Below, in pieces: positions 1 to 7,314 of a stretch of DNA of 24,177 nt (position 1 is the first letter of the stretch; every line of letters begins with the position of its first letter). Origin of the DNA: Hyphomicrobiales bacterium (lineage in GTDB: Bacteria; Pseudomonadota; Alphaproteobacteria; Rhizobiales; Beijerinckiaceae); contig JAATEW010000182.1 in assembly GCA_015655535.1 (NCBI GenBank), positions 1 through 24,177 of the forward strand, read 5' to 3'. The notes below the pieces were generated by a model. That model was not told where the DNA came from. It was given only the letters and a program-made list of their open reading frames with translations, and did not search any database. Position numbers and translations under genes: made by a program.

Positions 1-37
1 GACGTGGGCGCTTCATACTGCTCATCTCATCATGTCC

Positions 38-2098
38 TTATATCTCAAAGAGATTTTTTTGCTGATTGTCAGACGGCGGGCGTCGCGACCGCCGAGCGTC
101 GGCTTCGCGGCGAACGGCCTCGCGCGCCAATTCGGCATGGGGGATTATCCATGGCGCGGCCTTGCAGGGTTGGTTGGCCGAAAGCACTCTTTCGGCGATC
201 AAACGGCGCACGGTCGATGTGCTGACGGTGAGGATCGCGGCGGCCTCGTTGATCGTGGCCTCGCCGCGTTCAGCCCGTTCCCCTGGTCGGTGGATTGCGA
301 TGTCGTTCTGATGCCGAAGCGAACAGACGCTGCCGCGGGTCCAACTATGGCCGTGGCTCGTCGTCTTTCCCGATCGATTAAGCACCATGGCGATCGTGTG
401 ATCGGGCATGTGACGGGCCAATGCGCGCACGAGGTCAACGATATCGGTGTCGGTGACCCATCGTGTGTGGCCGAACTTGTTCTTCTTCACGCCGAGGCGC
501 GTGTGATCCCCTCCTTGCCAATGAATGACGAGGTCGAGGCTGTCTCCGACAACGTCAACGACAATCTCGGAGATGACCGTACGGATGATCTTCTTGCGCG
601 TCTCAGCCGTAGCACCTGGGCTGTCCCAAGCTTGTGCCAGATCTCGACCTAACATCATGAGACGGCCTCGGTCCGCGATGGTGAGCGCCTCCGCGGGCTC
701 GACCTCGAGTTGACCTAGTTCCGCTTCGAGATTGTGCACTATGGTCAACCGCTCGTTCCAACGTCTCTCCAACTCGCCGGCCACGAGCCGATTGTCCGGG
801 TCTGCCGCATCATACTGCCGCTGAGCACGGGCCGCTTCGTAGCGGGCTTGTTGAAGCGCGAACTCGAGCTGTCCTTGCTTCTCCGAACGCTTGTGACTAC
901 GAGCGTCAATCGCCGCCAAGGCCGCCTCCACACCCAAGGGTTGAAGACGGTCGAGTACCTCCTTTGAAACCATCCGGTCGGCGCGCATTCCGCTGAAACT
1001 GATGCAGCGTGCCGCGGCTAAGTGAGTGAATGCGCCGACGCATTGGTAACGCGCGGCTCCATCGCTGTAGCGGACTCTGAGCTTTCGTCCACACCGCGCA
1101 CAGCGGAAAAGGCCAACCAGAAGAGCCTCCCCATGGCGAATTGCGCCTCGGCTCATGAACCGTTTGCCGTTGGCGTTGTCAGCGATCAGGGCTTGATTCC
1201 TCTCGAAGTCCGTCCAGGAAATATAGCTCTCGTGATGATCGGGGATGAAAACGTCCCAGCTTCGCCAATCGCGCTGCATGCTCCGAAGCACATGCTTTCG
1301 TCCATCTTCGATGACCACACGCATCGTTCGACGCCCGAAGGCATAAGCGCCTGCGTAAACCGGGTTGGTCAGAATATGATGCACGGTCGAGTATACCGGC
1401 GCCTTCCAGACGATACGTTCGGCGGCGGCGCCAACCGTCAAAACAGGCAATGGAACCTTCTCTTGCCTGAACCATACGAGCACCTGCCGGATCGATTGGA
1501 GTTCAGCATATCGGCGAAACACCAGATTGATGGCTTCCTGCACGCGGCGGTCTGGATCCTTTTCGATCAGATCGCGCCCCGTCTTCACGTAGCCTACGGC
1601 CACGGTCAGGAAGAGCTCTCCTCGACGCGCCTTCTGCTTCATCGCCTCGATGGAGCGCTGGCGGAAGACCGAAAGCTCCATCTCGCTCATCGTCCCTTTC
1701 ATGCCAAGCAGTAATCGATCGTTCGGTGAGGTAGGATCGTAGATGCCGTCTTCGTCGACAATGATTGTACCAACCAGACCGCAAAACTCCAAAAGGGTGT
1801 GCCAGTCTCGTCCGTTGCGGGCTAGGCGCGACGCTTCGAGCGACATGACGGCGCCGACGCGCCCCTCGCAGATTGCCGCGAGCAGCCTCTCGAAGCCCGG
1901 GCGTCTGACACCGCCAGCCGATCGGCCCAGGTCATCGTCGATGACCTCGACGTCCTGCCAGCCTAGCAACCGTGCTCTCTCGGCAAGACCGTATTGCCGA
2001 CGCTGACTTTCCAGATTGTGGATAACTTGCTCGGTAGTTGATTGCCGGACATAGATTACGGCGCAGCGAGCCAGATGATCAGGCGATATCTTCGTCAT
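38..2098 (-). CDS. Large serine recombinase (resolvase/invertase family)
   Basis: Site-specific recombinase of 686 residues that would cut and rejoin DNA through a phosphoserine link. The N-terminal resolvase domain (about 10-150) holds the nucleophile Ser20 in YVRQSTTEQ and the SLEASRLARNGRDW stretch. A 'recombinase' domain follows (about 165-310), then a zinc ribbon with Cys333, Cys336, Cys353 and Cys365, and a coiled-coil-like segment near 400-465. An unusual extra tail carries a helix-turn-helix (about 613-660, INEAAAILTVSTSTVRRLI) resembling excisionase/MerR-like DNA-binding modules. The start is well supported: GGAGGT lies just before ATG 2098. It overlaps the upstream small ORF by 20 nt, so translation is probably coupled. 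Family membership is confident. Whether it acts as integrase, transposase or invertase is unknown because no attachment site is evident. Confidence 0.9.
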   Translation of the reverse strand: MTKISPDHLARCAVIYVRQSTTEQVIHNLESQRRQYGLAERARLLGWQDVEVIDDDLGRSAGGVRRPGFERLLAAICEGRVGAVMSLEASRLARNGRDWHTLLEFCGLVGTIIVDEDGIYDPTSPNDRLLLGMKGTMSEMELSVFRQRSIEAMKQKARRGELFLTVAVGYVKTGRDLIEKDPDRRVQEAINLVFRRYAELQSIRQVLVWFRQEKVPLPVLTVGAAAERIVWKAPVYSTVHHILTNPVYAGAYAFGRRTMRVVIEDGRKHVLRSMQRDWRSWDVFIPDHHESYISWTDFERNQALIADNANGKRFMSRGAIRHGEALLVGLFRCARCGRKLRVRYSDGAARYQCVGAFTHLAAARCISFSGMRADRMVSKEVLDRLQPLGVEAALAAIDARSHKRSEKQGQLEFALQQARYEAARAQRQYDAADPDNRLVAGELERRWNERLTIVHNLEAELGQLEVEPAEALTIADRGRLMMLGRDLAQAWDSPGATAETRKKIIRTVISEIVVDVVGDSLDLVIHWQGGDHTRLGVKKNKFGHTRWVTDTDIVDLVRALARHMPDHTIAMVLNRSGKTTSHGHSWTRGSVCSLRHQNDIAIHRPGERAERGEATINEAAAILTVSTSTVRRLIAERVLSANQPCKAAPWIIPHAELAREAVRREADARRSRRPPSDNQQKNLFEI

Positions 2099-2276
2099 CG
2101 CGCACCTCCGTCCGATTCTGATTCTCGATTGCTTTCTCCGGCGCGGGGTTCATTGCCTCGGCTAATAGTGCTTGCAGTAAATCCAGCGCCTTTCGCCGCT
2201 CGGTCTCTGTGAGTCGGCTCGCCGGCGGCGCGGGTTCGAAAAAATCTCCTTGTGGCGGAGTCCAATGTGTCGCCAT
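2079..2276 (-). CDS. Small protein encoded in the recombinase cassette
   Basis: Predicted 65-residue, charged, soluble protein of unknown function with no membrane segment or known motif. The middle (RLTETERRKALDLLQALLAEAM) looks like an amphipathic helix. A near-perfect Shine-Dalgarno AAAGGAGG sits 5 nt before ATG 2276, which strongly supports translation. Its last codons overlap the recombinase start by 20 nt, a sign of one coupled operon. Short ORFs in this position accompany serine recombinases in other alphaproteobacteria as far as I recall, but I cannot name a function. An accessory or directionality role is only a guess. Confidence 0.65.
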   Translation of the reverse strand: MATHWTPPQGDFFEPAPPASRLTETERRKALDLLQALLAEAMNPAPEKAIENQNRTEVRDDEDIA

Positions 2277-2487
2277 GCGTGCCTCCTTTGCCGGGGATGA
2301 TGTTCCCGGGCGATGAGGCTAGGATTGAATCCAGGAAGGCTCGAAGAGCGCCGAGCTGGGCGACGGAAATGCAGGGTGATTCAATGATCTTGACGTTTGC
2401 GGCATCCGCCAGCGTCATCCACTCTGGAACCAGAAACGACTCGCCTTGCTCCGTGCGCAGCGTCAGATGACGAGCGCCGCCGTGCAT
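2095..2487 (-). pseudogene. 5'-truncated conserved ORF upstream of the recombinase (DUF5372-like)
   Basis: The open frame given starts at the first in-frame ATG, but conserved-looking sequence extends upstream to about 2550 (VVVAYPFHPLFGKAAF), where I find no in-frame ATG, GTG or TTG. The stretch with PFHPLFG, EWMTLADAA and LGALRAFLDSIL resembles the short DUF5372-type proteins that occur next to serine recombinases; I base that on memory of the motif, not on a search. The C-terminal ~60 codons overlap the 65-residue ORF in another frame and are low-complexity, so the functional part may end near 2320. The missing start lies next to the IS66 remnant, so the gene was probably cut at the element junction. 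Confidence 0.45.
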
Positions 2488-2585
2488 CTGATCGGCGACA
2501 ATAAAGGCGGCTTTGCCGAAAAGCGGATGAAATGGATAGGCGACGACAACCTCACGACCCAGACTCCCGGCATCATGACGTCGCG

Positions 2586-2774
2586 TCGGATGGAGGTGCT
2601 GAGCATTGGGCGATCCTGGCTTCGCTGATCGAAACCTCCAAACTCTGCGGTGTTGAACCGCTCGTCTATCTGACCGACGTCATCACCAAGATCGTCAACG
2701 GCCATCAGAATAACCGCCTCGACGAACTCCTGCCGTGGGCCTTCATCAAGGCCGATCAGATCGATAGGGCCTGA
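2586..2774 (+). pseudogene. IS66-family transposase, C-terminal remnant
   Basis: The frame encodes SDGGAEHWAILASLIETSK followed by CGVEPLVYLTDVITKI and NRLDELLPWAF. This is the characteristic C-terminal end of IS66 TnpC-type transposases (SLIETCKLNGVDP..YL..VL..I..H..N.IDELLPW). Only about the last 60 residues remain of a protein usually near 500 residues. The DDE catalytic domain is absent and the upstream frame is occupied by the recombinase cassette. The plus-strand orientation is opposite to the recombinase. Dead as a transposase; a useful marker of an older insertion. Confidence 0.8.
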
Positions 2775-2787
2775 AGACAGCGCTTAC
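2775..2787 (+). repeat. Candidate right terminal inverted repeat of IS66
   Basis: The sequence AGACAGCGCTTAC begins directly after the IS66 transposase stop codon. IS66 ends typically begin GTAA and finish TTAC, so the final GCGCTTAC fits a right end. The left end is not in the window, so neither the pairing of ends nor the 8-bp target duplication can be tested. Confidence 0.4.
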
Positions 2788-2955
2788 TTCGCAGCCAATC
2801 TTCTTCCAGACGATCGACATAGACGCCCCAGTTCCAAACGACCTTATCGACCAAGCCGACACTACACGCCCGCCTGAAAATTGGTTTCAATATGCTTCGG
2901 ATCGCACATATCTTCATTTTGGACGACCCGGCTCGATCTGCCCTAAAGGGGGGCT
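2788..2955. other. Non-coding gap after the IS66 remnant
   Basis: About 170 bases with no convincing gene. A minus-strand 53-codon ORF (2756-2917) crosses the putative IS66 end and has no visible Shine-Dalgarno. Base composition is lower in GC than in the neighbouring genes, which fits a scar between mobile DNA and the resident chromosome. Confidence 0.4.
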
Positions 2956-3318
2956 CTATCGCCCGTTGATCAGGTCGCCAATGCGCGCGATCTTGAGCTC
3001 GATGGCCTCTATGCCGGCATAGCGCGGCACCGACACGATCGTCGTCTGGCCTGGAGCGAGCGTAGCGATAAAACGCATCGGCGATGGATAGACGTTTGTC
3101 CCGCCGGCATAGTCCGGCGGGACCGTCGCCACGACGCGGAAGTCGTCCTTCTCGTTCGTGTAAGAGGTGAGTGCCGCTATTGATCCGCTCTTCATCCGCC
3201 GCGCGACGGCGGGCGCCAGATCCATTGCGTGCCCCGCGGCGGCGGCACTCCCTAAAACAAGCGCGGCAAAGAATAGGCCTTTGCTCGTACGACTGAACCG
3301 TCCGAAAATGCGAATCAC
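2956..3318 (-). CDS. Small exported protein of unknown function
   Basis: Predicted 120-residue protein with a clear Sec-type signal peptide: basic N-terminus (MIRIFGRFSRTSKG), hydrophobic core FFAALVLGSAAAA, and likely cleavage after GHA (about residue 31). The mature ~90 residues contain a beta-rich stretch (DFRVVATVPPDYAGG, FIATLAPGQTTIVSVPRY) and no cysteines, so it is probably a small soluble periplasmic protein. The start is GTG 3318, preceded by AGAGG seven nt upstream. I do not recognise the family. It is divergent from the VOC enzyme gene, and the shared spacer carries two TTACGGC-type palindromes that might control both. Confidence 0.65.
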   Translation of the reverse strand: MIRIFGRFSRTSKGLFFAALVLGSAAAAGHAMDLAPAVARRMKSGSIAALTSYTNEKDDFRVVATVPPDYAGGTNVYPSPMRFIATLAPGQTTIVSVPRYAGIEAIELKIARIGDLINGR

Positions 3319-3399
3319 GATGGAGCCTCTTCGTTCATGCGAAGAAGACCAGCATCTAAGGACGGCAATACGCCCGCATTTCAGCCTCGGAAAACAGCG

Positions 3400-3455
3400 T
3401 TACGGCGGTAGCCGGCAGGGCCGCGATGCCTTTCCTTACAGTATTACGGCCGTAA
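3400..3455. promoter_or_regulatory. Pair of TTACGGC-type palindromic operator candidates
   Basis: A perfect 12-bp palindrome TTACGGCCGTAA lies at 3444-3455. An imperfect copy TTACGGCGGTAG lies at 3400-3411. Both are preceded by ACAG plus two bases and followed by CC, with a 44-bp period (about four helical turns). They sit between divergent genes, as expected for a dimeric repressor or activator binding twice. The cognate regulator is not in the window. Confidence 0.45.
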
Positions 3456-3535
3456 CCTGATTTCGCGGGGCCGAAACAACGTGGTCACGCGCTCTTTCCA
3501 ATGTCGAAGCGTCTCGATTGAGGAGGAGATTCAAG

Positions 3536-4228
3536 ATGGGTTTGAACGCGGATCTGAAAAAGGTTGAGGCCGAAGTGGCGAAACGGGTTGTTCTCCAAGC
3601 GACCCGCGACATTCGCCGCAATAGCAATCAGGTTTGCCGATTGCACCATCATGCCGTCAGGACCGACGATATGGAGGCGACGCGGCATTTCTACGAAGAC
3701 ATTATCGGCATGCCTATGACGGTCGCGATGACCGCGATGACCGAAACGAACGGAAAGGAAGTGCCTTTCCTCCATTGCTTCTTCGAAATGGCCGATGGCG
3801 GATTTTTGGCTTTCTTTCAATTTCTTCCGGACGCCCTTGGACCCGCGGACAAGCTGCCTCAAAGCGGCATCGATCATCATATCGCCGTCTCGGTCAAAGA
3901 CTTCGATCACGTCAAAGTATTGAAGGCGAAATTCGACGGGCTCGGCCTGCCATGTTGCGGCATCAATCACGGGATCTGCTATTCGCTTTATGTGCGCGAC
4001 CCAAACAACATGCTGCTCGAATTCGTCTGCGATCCGCCGGCTGAACTGGAAATCTACGAGGGCGCGGCCCAATCGGCGCATCAGGAATTGGCGCGTTGGG
4101 CGAAAGGCGATTACACGCCGAGCAAGCCCGGTCCAACACCGGAATTTTCACTTCCGACCTCGTCGCCCCAGGACATCACGAGCGTGATTTACGGGGCGGG
4201 TCGGGCAGCCTCTATGCGGCCTGTTTGA
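3536..4228 (+). CDS. VOC-superfamily metalloenzyme (glyoxalase/extradiol dioxygenase-like)
   Basis: 230-residue protein with one vicinal-oxygen-chelate module. The first paired strand is CRLHHHAVRTDD (about 34-45) and the second GIDHHIAVSV (111-120). The closing metal site is DPNNMLLEFVCD (155-166). Likely metal ligands are a His at 37-39, His114 or 115, and Glu162. It resembles catechol 2,3-dioxygenase-like/glyoxalase family members, but the substrate cannot be read from sequence. A 30-residue N-terminal extension and a ~60-residue Pro-rich tail flank the module. I chose ATG 3536 because AGGAGGAG lies seven nt before it; the longer TTG start at 3518 would leave that site inside the gene. It converges on the K+ channel gene 10 nt away. 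Confidence 0.85.
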   Translation: MGLNADLKKVEAEVAKRVVLQATRDIRRNSNQVCRLHHHAVRTDDMEATRHFYEDIIGMPMTVAMTAMTETNGKEVPFLHCFFEMADGGFLAFFQFLPDALGPADKLPQSGIDHHIAVSVKDFDHVKVLKAKFDGLGLPCCGINHGICYSLYVRDPNNMLLEFVCDPPAELEIYEGAAQSAHQELARWAKGDYTPSKPGPTPEFSLPTSSPQDITSVIYGAGRAASMRPV

Positions 4229-4238
4229 GCGCGACGCC

Positions 4239-5120
4239 TCACGGCTTGCCGTAGCTCAACGCGCTGCCGCAATGCGGGCATGTAGCGTCAGCATTAATTT
4301 GCACGATCTCGATTTCGGTCGATGTGATCTTCACGTTCGGCCGCTCGCGGCGCAGCAATTGGTCGATGAAGCTCACCGTGATCAGGCCGGAGAAAAGCGC
4401 CAGCGTCACGATTCCGACGATAATCACCACGCCGCCGAGGATGCGCCCGGCGGCGGTCGCCGGAATCATATCGCCATAGCCGACCGTCGTCAGGGTCTCG
4501 ATCGCCCACCACATGCAGACGGGAATCGATGTGAAGAGCGTCGACTGCTGCTCGCCTTCGATCATATACATCAGGGCGCCGCTGATCGTGACGGTGAGGA
4601 TGAGAATGAACACCAAGGCGCCGATCGCGTGGGCCTCTTCGCGCAGCACATTCCAGATCATGGCAAAGACAGTGGAATGCCGCGTCAGTTTGAGCATTCT
4701 CAACAGCCGCACCAGGCGCAGCACCCGGAAATCGCCGGCGCCGAGCCATCCGAGCGCGGCCGGCAGGATCGAAATCAGATCGATGAGGCCGAAAAAGCTG
4801 GTGACATAGCGAAGCCGGTCCCAGACGGGATGCGGAACTGGGCCTTTGTGCAGGTCCACCGCGGTCCAGACTCGCAGCACATATTCGATGATGAAAATCG
4901 TCGTTGCGACACGCTCGATGTCGATGAAGAGCCTCGGATGTCGCGCGCGAATGGGCTCGACCGATTCCAGGATGACGGCGCCCACGCTGATGATGATCAG
5001 AGATGCCAACGCGGCATTGAAATATCGCGTGGTCCTGTTCTGTCGCGCATTATCGTCGAATAAGGTGGCGACGCGCCGGCGCAGTCCGAGGATCGCGCCA
5101 CCTTGGTGTTTGTAAAACAT
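4239..5120 (-). CDS. Six-helix voltage-gated-type potassium channel
   Basis: 293-residue inner-membrane ion channel with the Kv plan. Hydrophobic segments S1-S3 lie near 36-53, 68-86 and 105-125, and a basic S4 near 132-147 (FRVLRLVRLLRMLKLTRH). S5 lies near 165-188. The pore helix and K+ selectivity filter TLTTVGYGD lie near 209-217, and S6 near 226-250. The short cytoplasmic tail ends with CPHCGSAL, a single CxxC that could bind metal or sense redox only if paired with another subunit. ATG 5120 is preferred: GAGGAG lies eight nt upstream, whereas the longer frame to 5261 would add 47 residues spanning the hairpin at 5183-5202. Channel identity is firm; gating signal unknown. Confidence 0.9.
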   Translation of the reverse strand: MFYKHQGGAILGLRRRVATLFDDNARQNRTTRYFNAALASLIIISVGAVILESVEPIRARHPRLFIDIERVATTIFIIEYVLRVWTAVDLHKGPVPHPVWDRLRYVTSFFGLIDLISILPAALGWLGAGDFRVLRLVRLLRMLKLTRHSTVFAMIWNVLREEAHAIGALVFILILTVTISGALMYMIEGEQQSTLFTSIPVCMWWAIETLTTVGYGDMIPATAAGRILGGVVIIVGIVTLALFSGLITVSFIDQLLRRERPNVKITSTEIEIVQINADATCPHCGSALSYGKP

Positions 5121-5182
5121 CCTGCCGGCTCCTCTTGAGTTCGGGCCGGCCCAAATTGAAATGTTTTCGGCCAGAATCAAAG

Positions 5183-5205
5183 AGCCACGGTTTACCGTGG
5201 CTTTT
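5183..5205. terminator. Hairpin between aldo/keto reductase and channel genes
   Basis: Perfect 8-bp stem AGCCACGG/CCGTGGCT with a TTTA loop, followed by TTT on the plus strand and preceded by AAAG. It lies downstream of the minus-strand reductase stop and upstream of the channel start, so it probably ends the reductase transcript. The U-run in the minus direction is short (CTCTTTGATT), so efficiency is uncertain. Confidence 0.5.
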
Positions 5206-5272
5206 ATGACTAAGCCATTACATCTGAAGCGCTGCCGGCCATCTGAGATGACAGCCGGCAAAGCTTTTGTGC

Positions 5273-6151
5273 TCAGGCCTGAGCTGCGGCCATGCCTTCA
5301 TGATCGAGAATGCTGAACTCCTCATCCGTCAGCGCGATATCGACGGCCGCCACATTTTCTTCGAGATGCGAAACCTTCGATGTGCCGGGAATGGGAAGCA
5401 TGACCGGGCTGCGTTTCAAGACCCAGGCCAGGGCGACCTGACTGGGCGCCGCGCCATGGCGTTTCGCAATGGCGTCGAGAATGGACCCCGGCTTGGTGAG
5501 ATTGCCGGCGGCCAGCGGAAACCAGGGGATGAAACCGATCCCGTGGTGTTCGCAATGGATGAGTACGTCTTCGCTTTTGCGGTCGACGAGATTGTAGCGG
5601 TTCTGCACGGTCGCCACCTTGAAGACCTTCGACGCGGCCTCGATGTCCTCGACGGAGACCTCGCTCAAGCCGGCATAGCGGATGAGCTTCGTGTCGAGGA
5701 GCGACTTGATCGTGGCGAATTGTTCGTCGCGCGGCACTTTGGGATCGATCCGGTGCAATTGCCAAAGGCCGAGCTGCTCGACGCCGAGGTTGCGCAGGCT
5801 CTTATGCGCTTGCTGGACGAGATATTCCGGCCGGCCCAGGGCCACCCATTTATCCGGCCCTATGCGGGTAAAGCCGCCCTTGGTGGCGATGAGCATGCCT
5901 GATGGATAGGGATGCAGCGCTTCGCAAATGAGCTGTTCGGACACATCCGGTCCGTAGGAATCGGCTGTGTCGATGAAATTGATGCCAAGCTCCGGCAGGC
6001 GCTTCAAGGTGCGGATCGCCTCGGGACGATCTTGGGGCTCGCCCCAGATACCGGGACCTGTCAGGCGCATCGCGCCGAAGCCGAGGCGGTTGACTTCTGT
6101 TTCGCCGGCAATTTTGAACGTGCCGGATTTCGCTGCATTGGGTTGTGACAT
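5273..6151 (-). CDS. Aldo/keto reductase, YdbC/pyridoxal-reductase-like
   Basis: 292-residue cytosolic NAD(P)H-dependent oxidoreductase that reduces aldehydes or ketones. The catalytic tetrad is visible: Asp61 and Tyr66 in FIDTADSYGP, Lys91 in ATKGG, His133 in WQLHRIDP. The cofactor-binding C-terminal part IPGTSKVSHLEENVAA (about 252-267) is intact. The opening VNRLGFGAMRLTGPGIWGEP is typical of the YdbC-like branch, whose E. coli member has been linked to pyridoxal reduction; substrate here is inferred only. Length is normal. It is transcribed alone, with a 16-bp palindrome just before the start and a hairpin after the stop. Confidence 0.9.
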   Translation of the reverse strand: MSQPNAAKSGTFKIAGETEVNRLGFGAMRLTGPGIWGEPQDRPEAIRTLKRLPELGINFIDTADSYGPDVSEQLICEALHPYPSGMLIATKGGFTRIGPDKWVALGRPEYLVQQAHKSLRNLGVEQLGLWQLHRIDPKVPRDEQFATIKSLLDTKLIRYAGLSEVSVEDIEAASKVFKVATVQNRYNLVDRKSEDVLIHCEHHGIGFIPWFPLAAGNLTKPGSILDAIAKRHGAAPSQVALAWVLKRSPVMLPIPGTSKVSHLEENVAAVDIALTDEEFSILDHEGMAAAQA

Positions 6152-6172
6152 TGCGCTTCGCTTTGCTTCGAA

Positions 6173-6188
6173 TGTTTCAACTGTAACA
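6173..6188. promoter_or_regulatory. Palindromic operator candidate before the aldo/keto reductase
   Basis: TGTTTCAACTGTAACA is a 16-bp inverted repeat (TGTTTCA-AC-TGTAACA, one mismatch between arms) ending 22 nt before the reductase start at 6151. It would overlap the promoter or leader. The form fits a TetR- or MarR-type dimer site, but no regulator is adjacent. Confidence 0.4.
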
Positions 6189-6290
6189 TTTAGGATATAG
6201 CGCGGGATGTGCGAAAGCGCTGGGCAGGCGCTCTCACAATTTTTTGAAACAGGCCGGAGCGGGAGCGGCGGATGCGTGTCCGAAAATGCT

Positions 6291-6920
6291 CTAGTGGGCG
6301 GCTTCCGGCGCTGCTCCTGACGTGGTCGCCTTTTTGTGCTGCGAGCGCAGTTGGAAGGCTAAACCCAGAAGGAAGAAGCCGAAGGCCATGGCATAGGCGC
6401 CGAGCCACCAGGTCAGCACGATGGCGCCGATGATGGGCGCGATCACCAGCAAGATCCCGTAAAGTACGGAGACAATGCCGCCGGCGAGAAGCCACCAGCG
6501 TCCATGATCCTGCCGCAACCGGATGGCCGCGGCGATCATGAATCCGCCGGAGACGAGCGCCCATGCCGCGACGAGCAGCACGAAGATCAATACGGTCTCG
6601 CCGGGCCATGTGGTGACGACGACGGCCGTCAAAATATCGACAATGCCTTCCACGGTCAGCCAGCCCCAAGGCCGGCCGCGCTGCGCCTCTTGCACGGACG
6701 CGATGATAGCGAAGATGCCATCGACGAGAAGATAGACGGCGAAAACCAAGACCAGCGACAGCATCGTCACGGCCGGCATGAAGAAGGCAACCAATCCAAA
6801 GAGGACGCCGAAAATGCCGCGAAGCCCGACAGCCCACCAATTACGCGCGAGATCCCTATGGATCTCATCGAAAGTGATCGCGGACCATGGATCTGATTCA
6901 AATTTCTCGGTCGGGGTCAT
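6291..6920 (-). CDS. HdeD-family (DUF308) multi-pass membrane protein
   Basis: 209-residue inner-membrane protein with about six hydrophobic helices arranged as pairs, beginning WWAVGLRGIFGVLFGLVAFF (about 28-47) and ending TWWLGAYAMAFGFFLLGLAF (about 168-187). The repeated G-I-F/G-V-L-x-G pattern after each charged loop (RGIFGVLFG, VEGIVDILTA, GGIVSVLYGILL) is typical of the HdeD/DUF308 family, named after an E. coli acid-resistance protein; biochemical role unknown. The C-terminus is basic then Ala-rich. GGAG lies six nt before ATG 6920. An acid or general-stress role fits the stress-type neighbours but is inference. Confidence 0.85.
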   Translation of the reverse strand: MTPTEKFESDPWSAITFDEIHRDLARNWWAVGLRGIFGVLFGLVAFFMPAVTMLSLVLVFAVYLLVDGIFAIIASVQEAQRGRPWGWLTVEGIVDILTAVVVTTWPGETVLIFVLLVAAWALVSGGFMIAAAIRLRQDHGRWWLLAGGIVSVLYGILLVIAPIIGAIVLTWWLGAYAMAFGFFLLGLAFQLRSQHKKATTSGAAPEAAH

Positions 6921-7314
6921 GACATGCTCCAGCTCACGTTTGCCACTTGAACCTATTCCAAAGCCAATTCGATGGAATGACCGAAGTCAATTCCGGCAAG
7001 CTTAAGCATCGGACTCCAAGCGGGGAACCAGTTCTGGGAAGAATCCGATGCGTTGATAAAGACATGGGGCGATGAATGGATTCAAATTGAACATTCAAAC
7101 CTCCACGCCGACGCGGACAATCCACCGGAATAGTTTCGCCTGCCGATATCTCGGAATGATGAAGGCTTTTGATGAGAATCAAGCTGATCGCCCCTAAAGT
7201 GGATAAGCTGACGGCTCCTCGCCAATGCCGGATTGTTACAAAATCCCTCTATGCTTTGCCTGTTTGCCGCCGATGACGGGCTTGCCATGAGCGTGCCGCT
7301 CGTTTGGAGACCTC
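6921..7314. other. Intergenic region between divergent hdeD-like and mgtA genes
   Basis: 394 bases without a convincing gene; the short ORFs here lack ribosome sites and coding character. It must hold both divergent promoters. The only clear element is the FNR/FixK box at 7169-7182. I see no Mg2+-riboswitch-like or proline-rich mgtL-type leader ORF such as controls enterobacterial mgtA. Confidence 0.5.
7169..7182 (+). promoter_or_regulatory. FNR/FixK box upstream of mgtA
   Basis: TTGATGAGAATCAA is a perfect match to TTGAT-N4-ATCAA. A -10-like GATAAG at 7202-7207 would place the transcription start near 7214, so the box centre (7175.5) would sit near -39 to -41, the class II activator position. 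The leader to ATG 7315 would be about 100 nt. Confidence 0.7.

Noticed and set aside
32..652. Plus-strand ORF of 206 codons over the recombinase C-terminus
   Set aside because: Opposite-strand frame of a gene whose helix-turn-helix and overall length are coherent; no ribosome site.
1..2581. GACGT at base 1 and again at 2577-2581 as a possible crossover duplication flanking the recombinase cassette
   Set aside because: Only five bases match and the left border is cut by the window edge; expected by chance.
2756..2917. Minus-strand 53-codon ORF between the IS66 tail and the exported protein gene
   Set aside because: It has a plausible-looking stretch (VDKVVWNWGVYVDRLEEDW) but no Shine-Dalgarno, crosses the putative IS66 end and overlaps the transposase tail. 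Too weak to call.
6201..6240. Hairpin AGCGC...GCGCT after the hdeD-like gene as a terminator
   Set aside because: The stem is only 5 bp and the U-tract is very short, so it is too weak to list as a feature.
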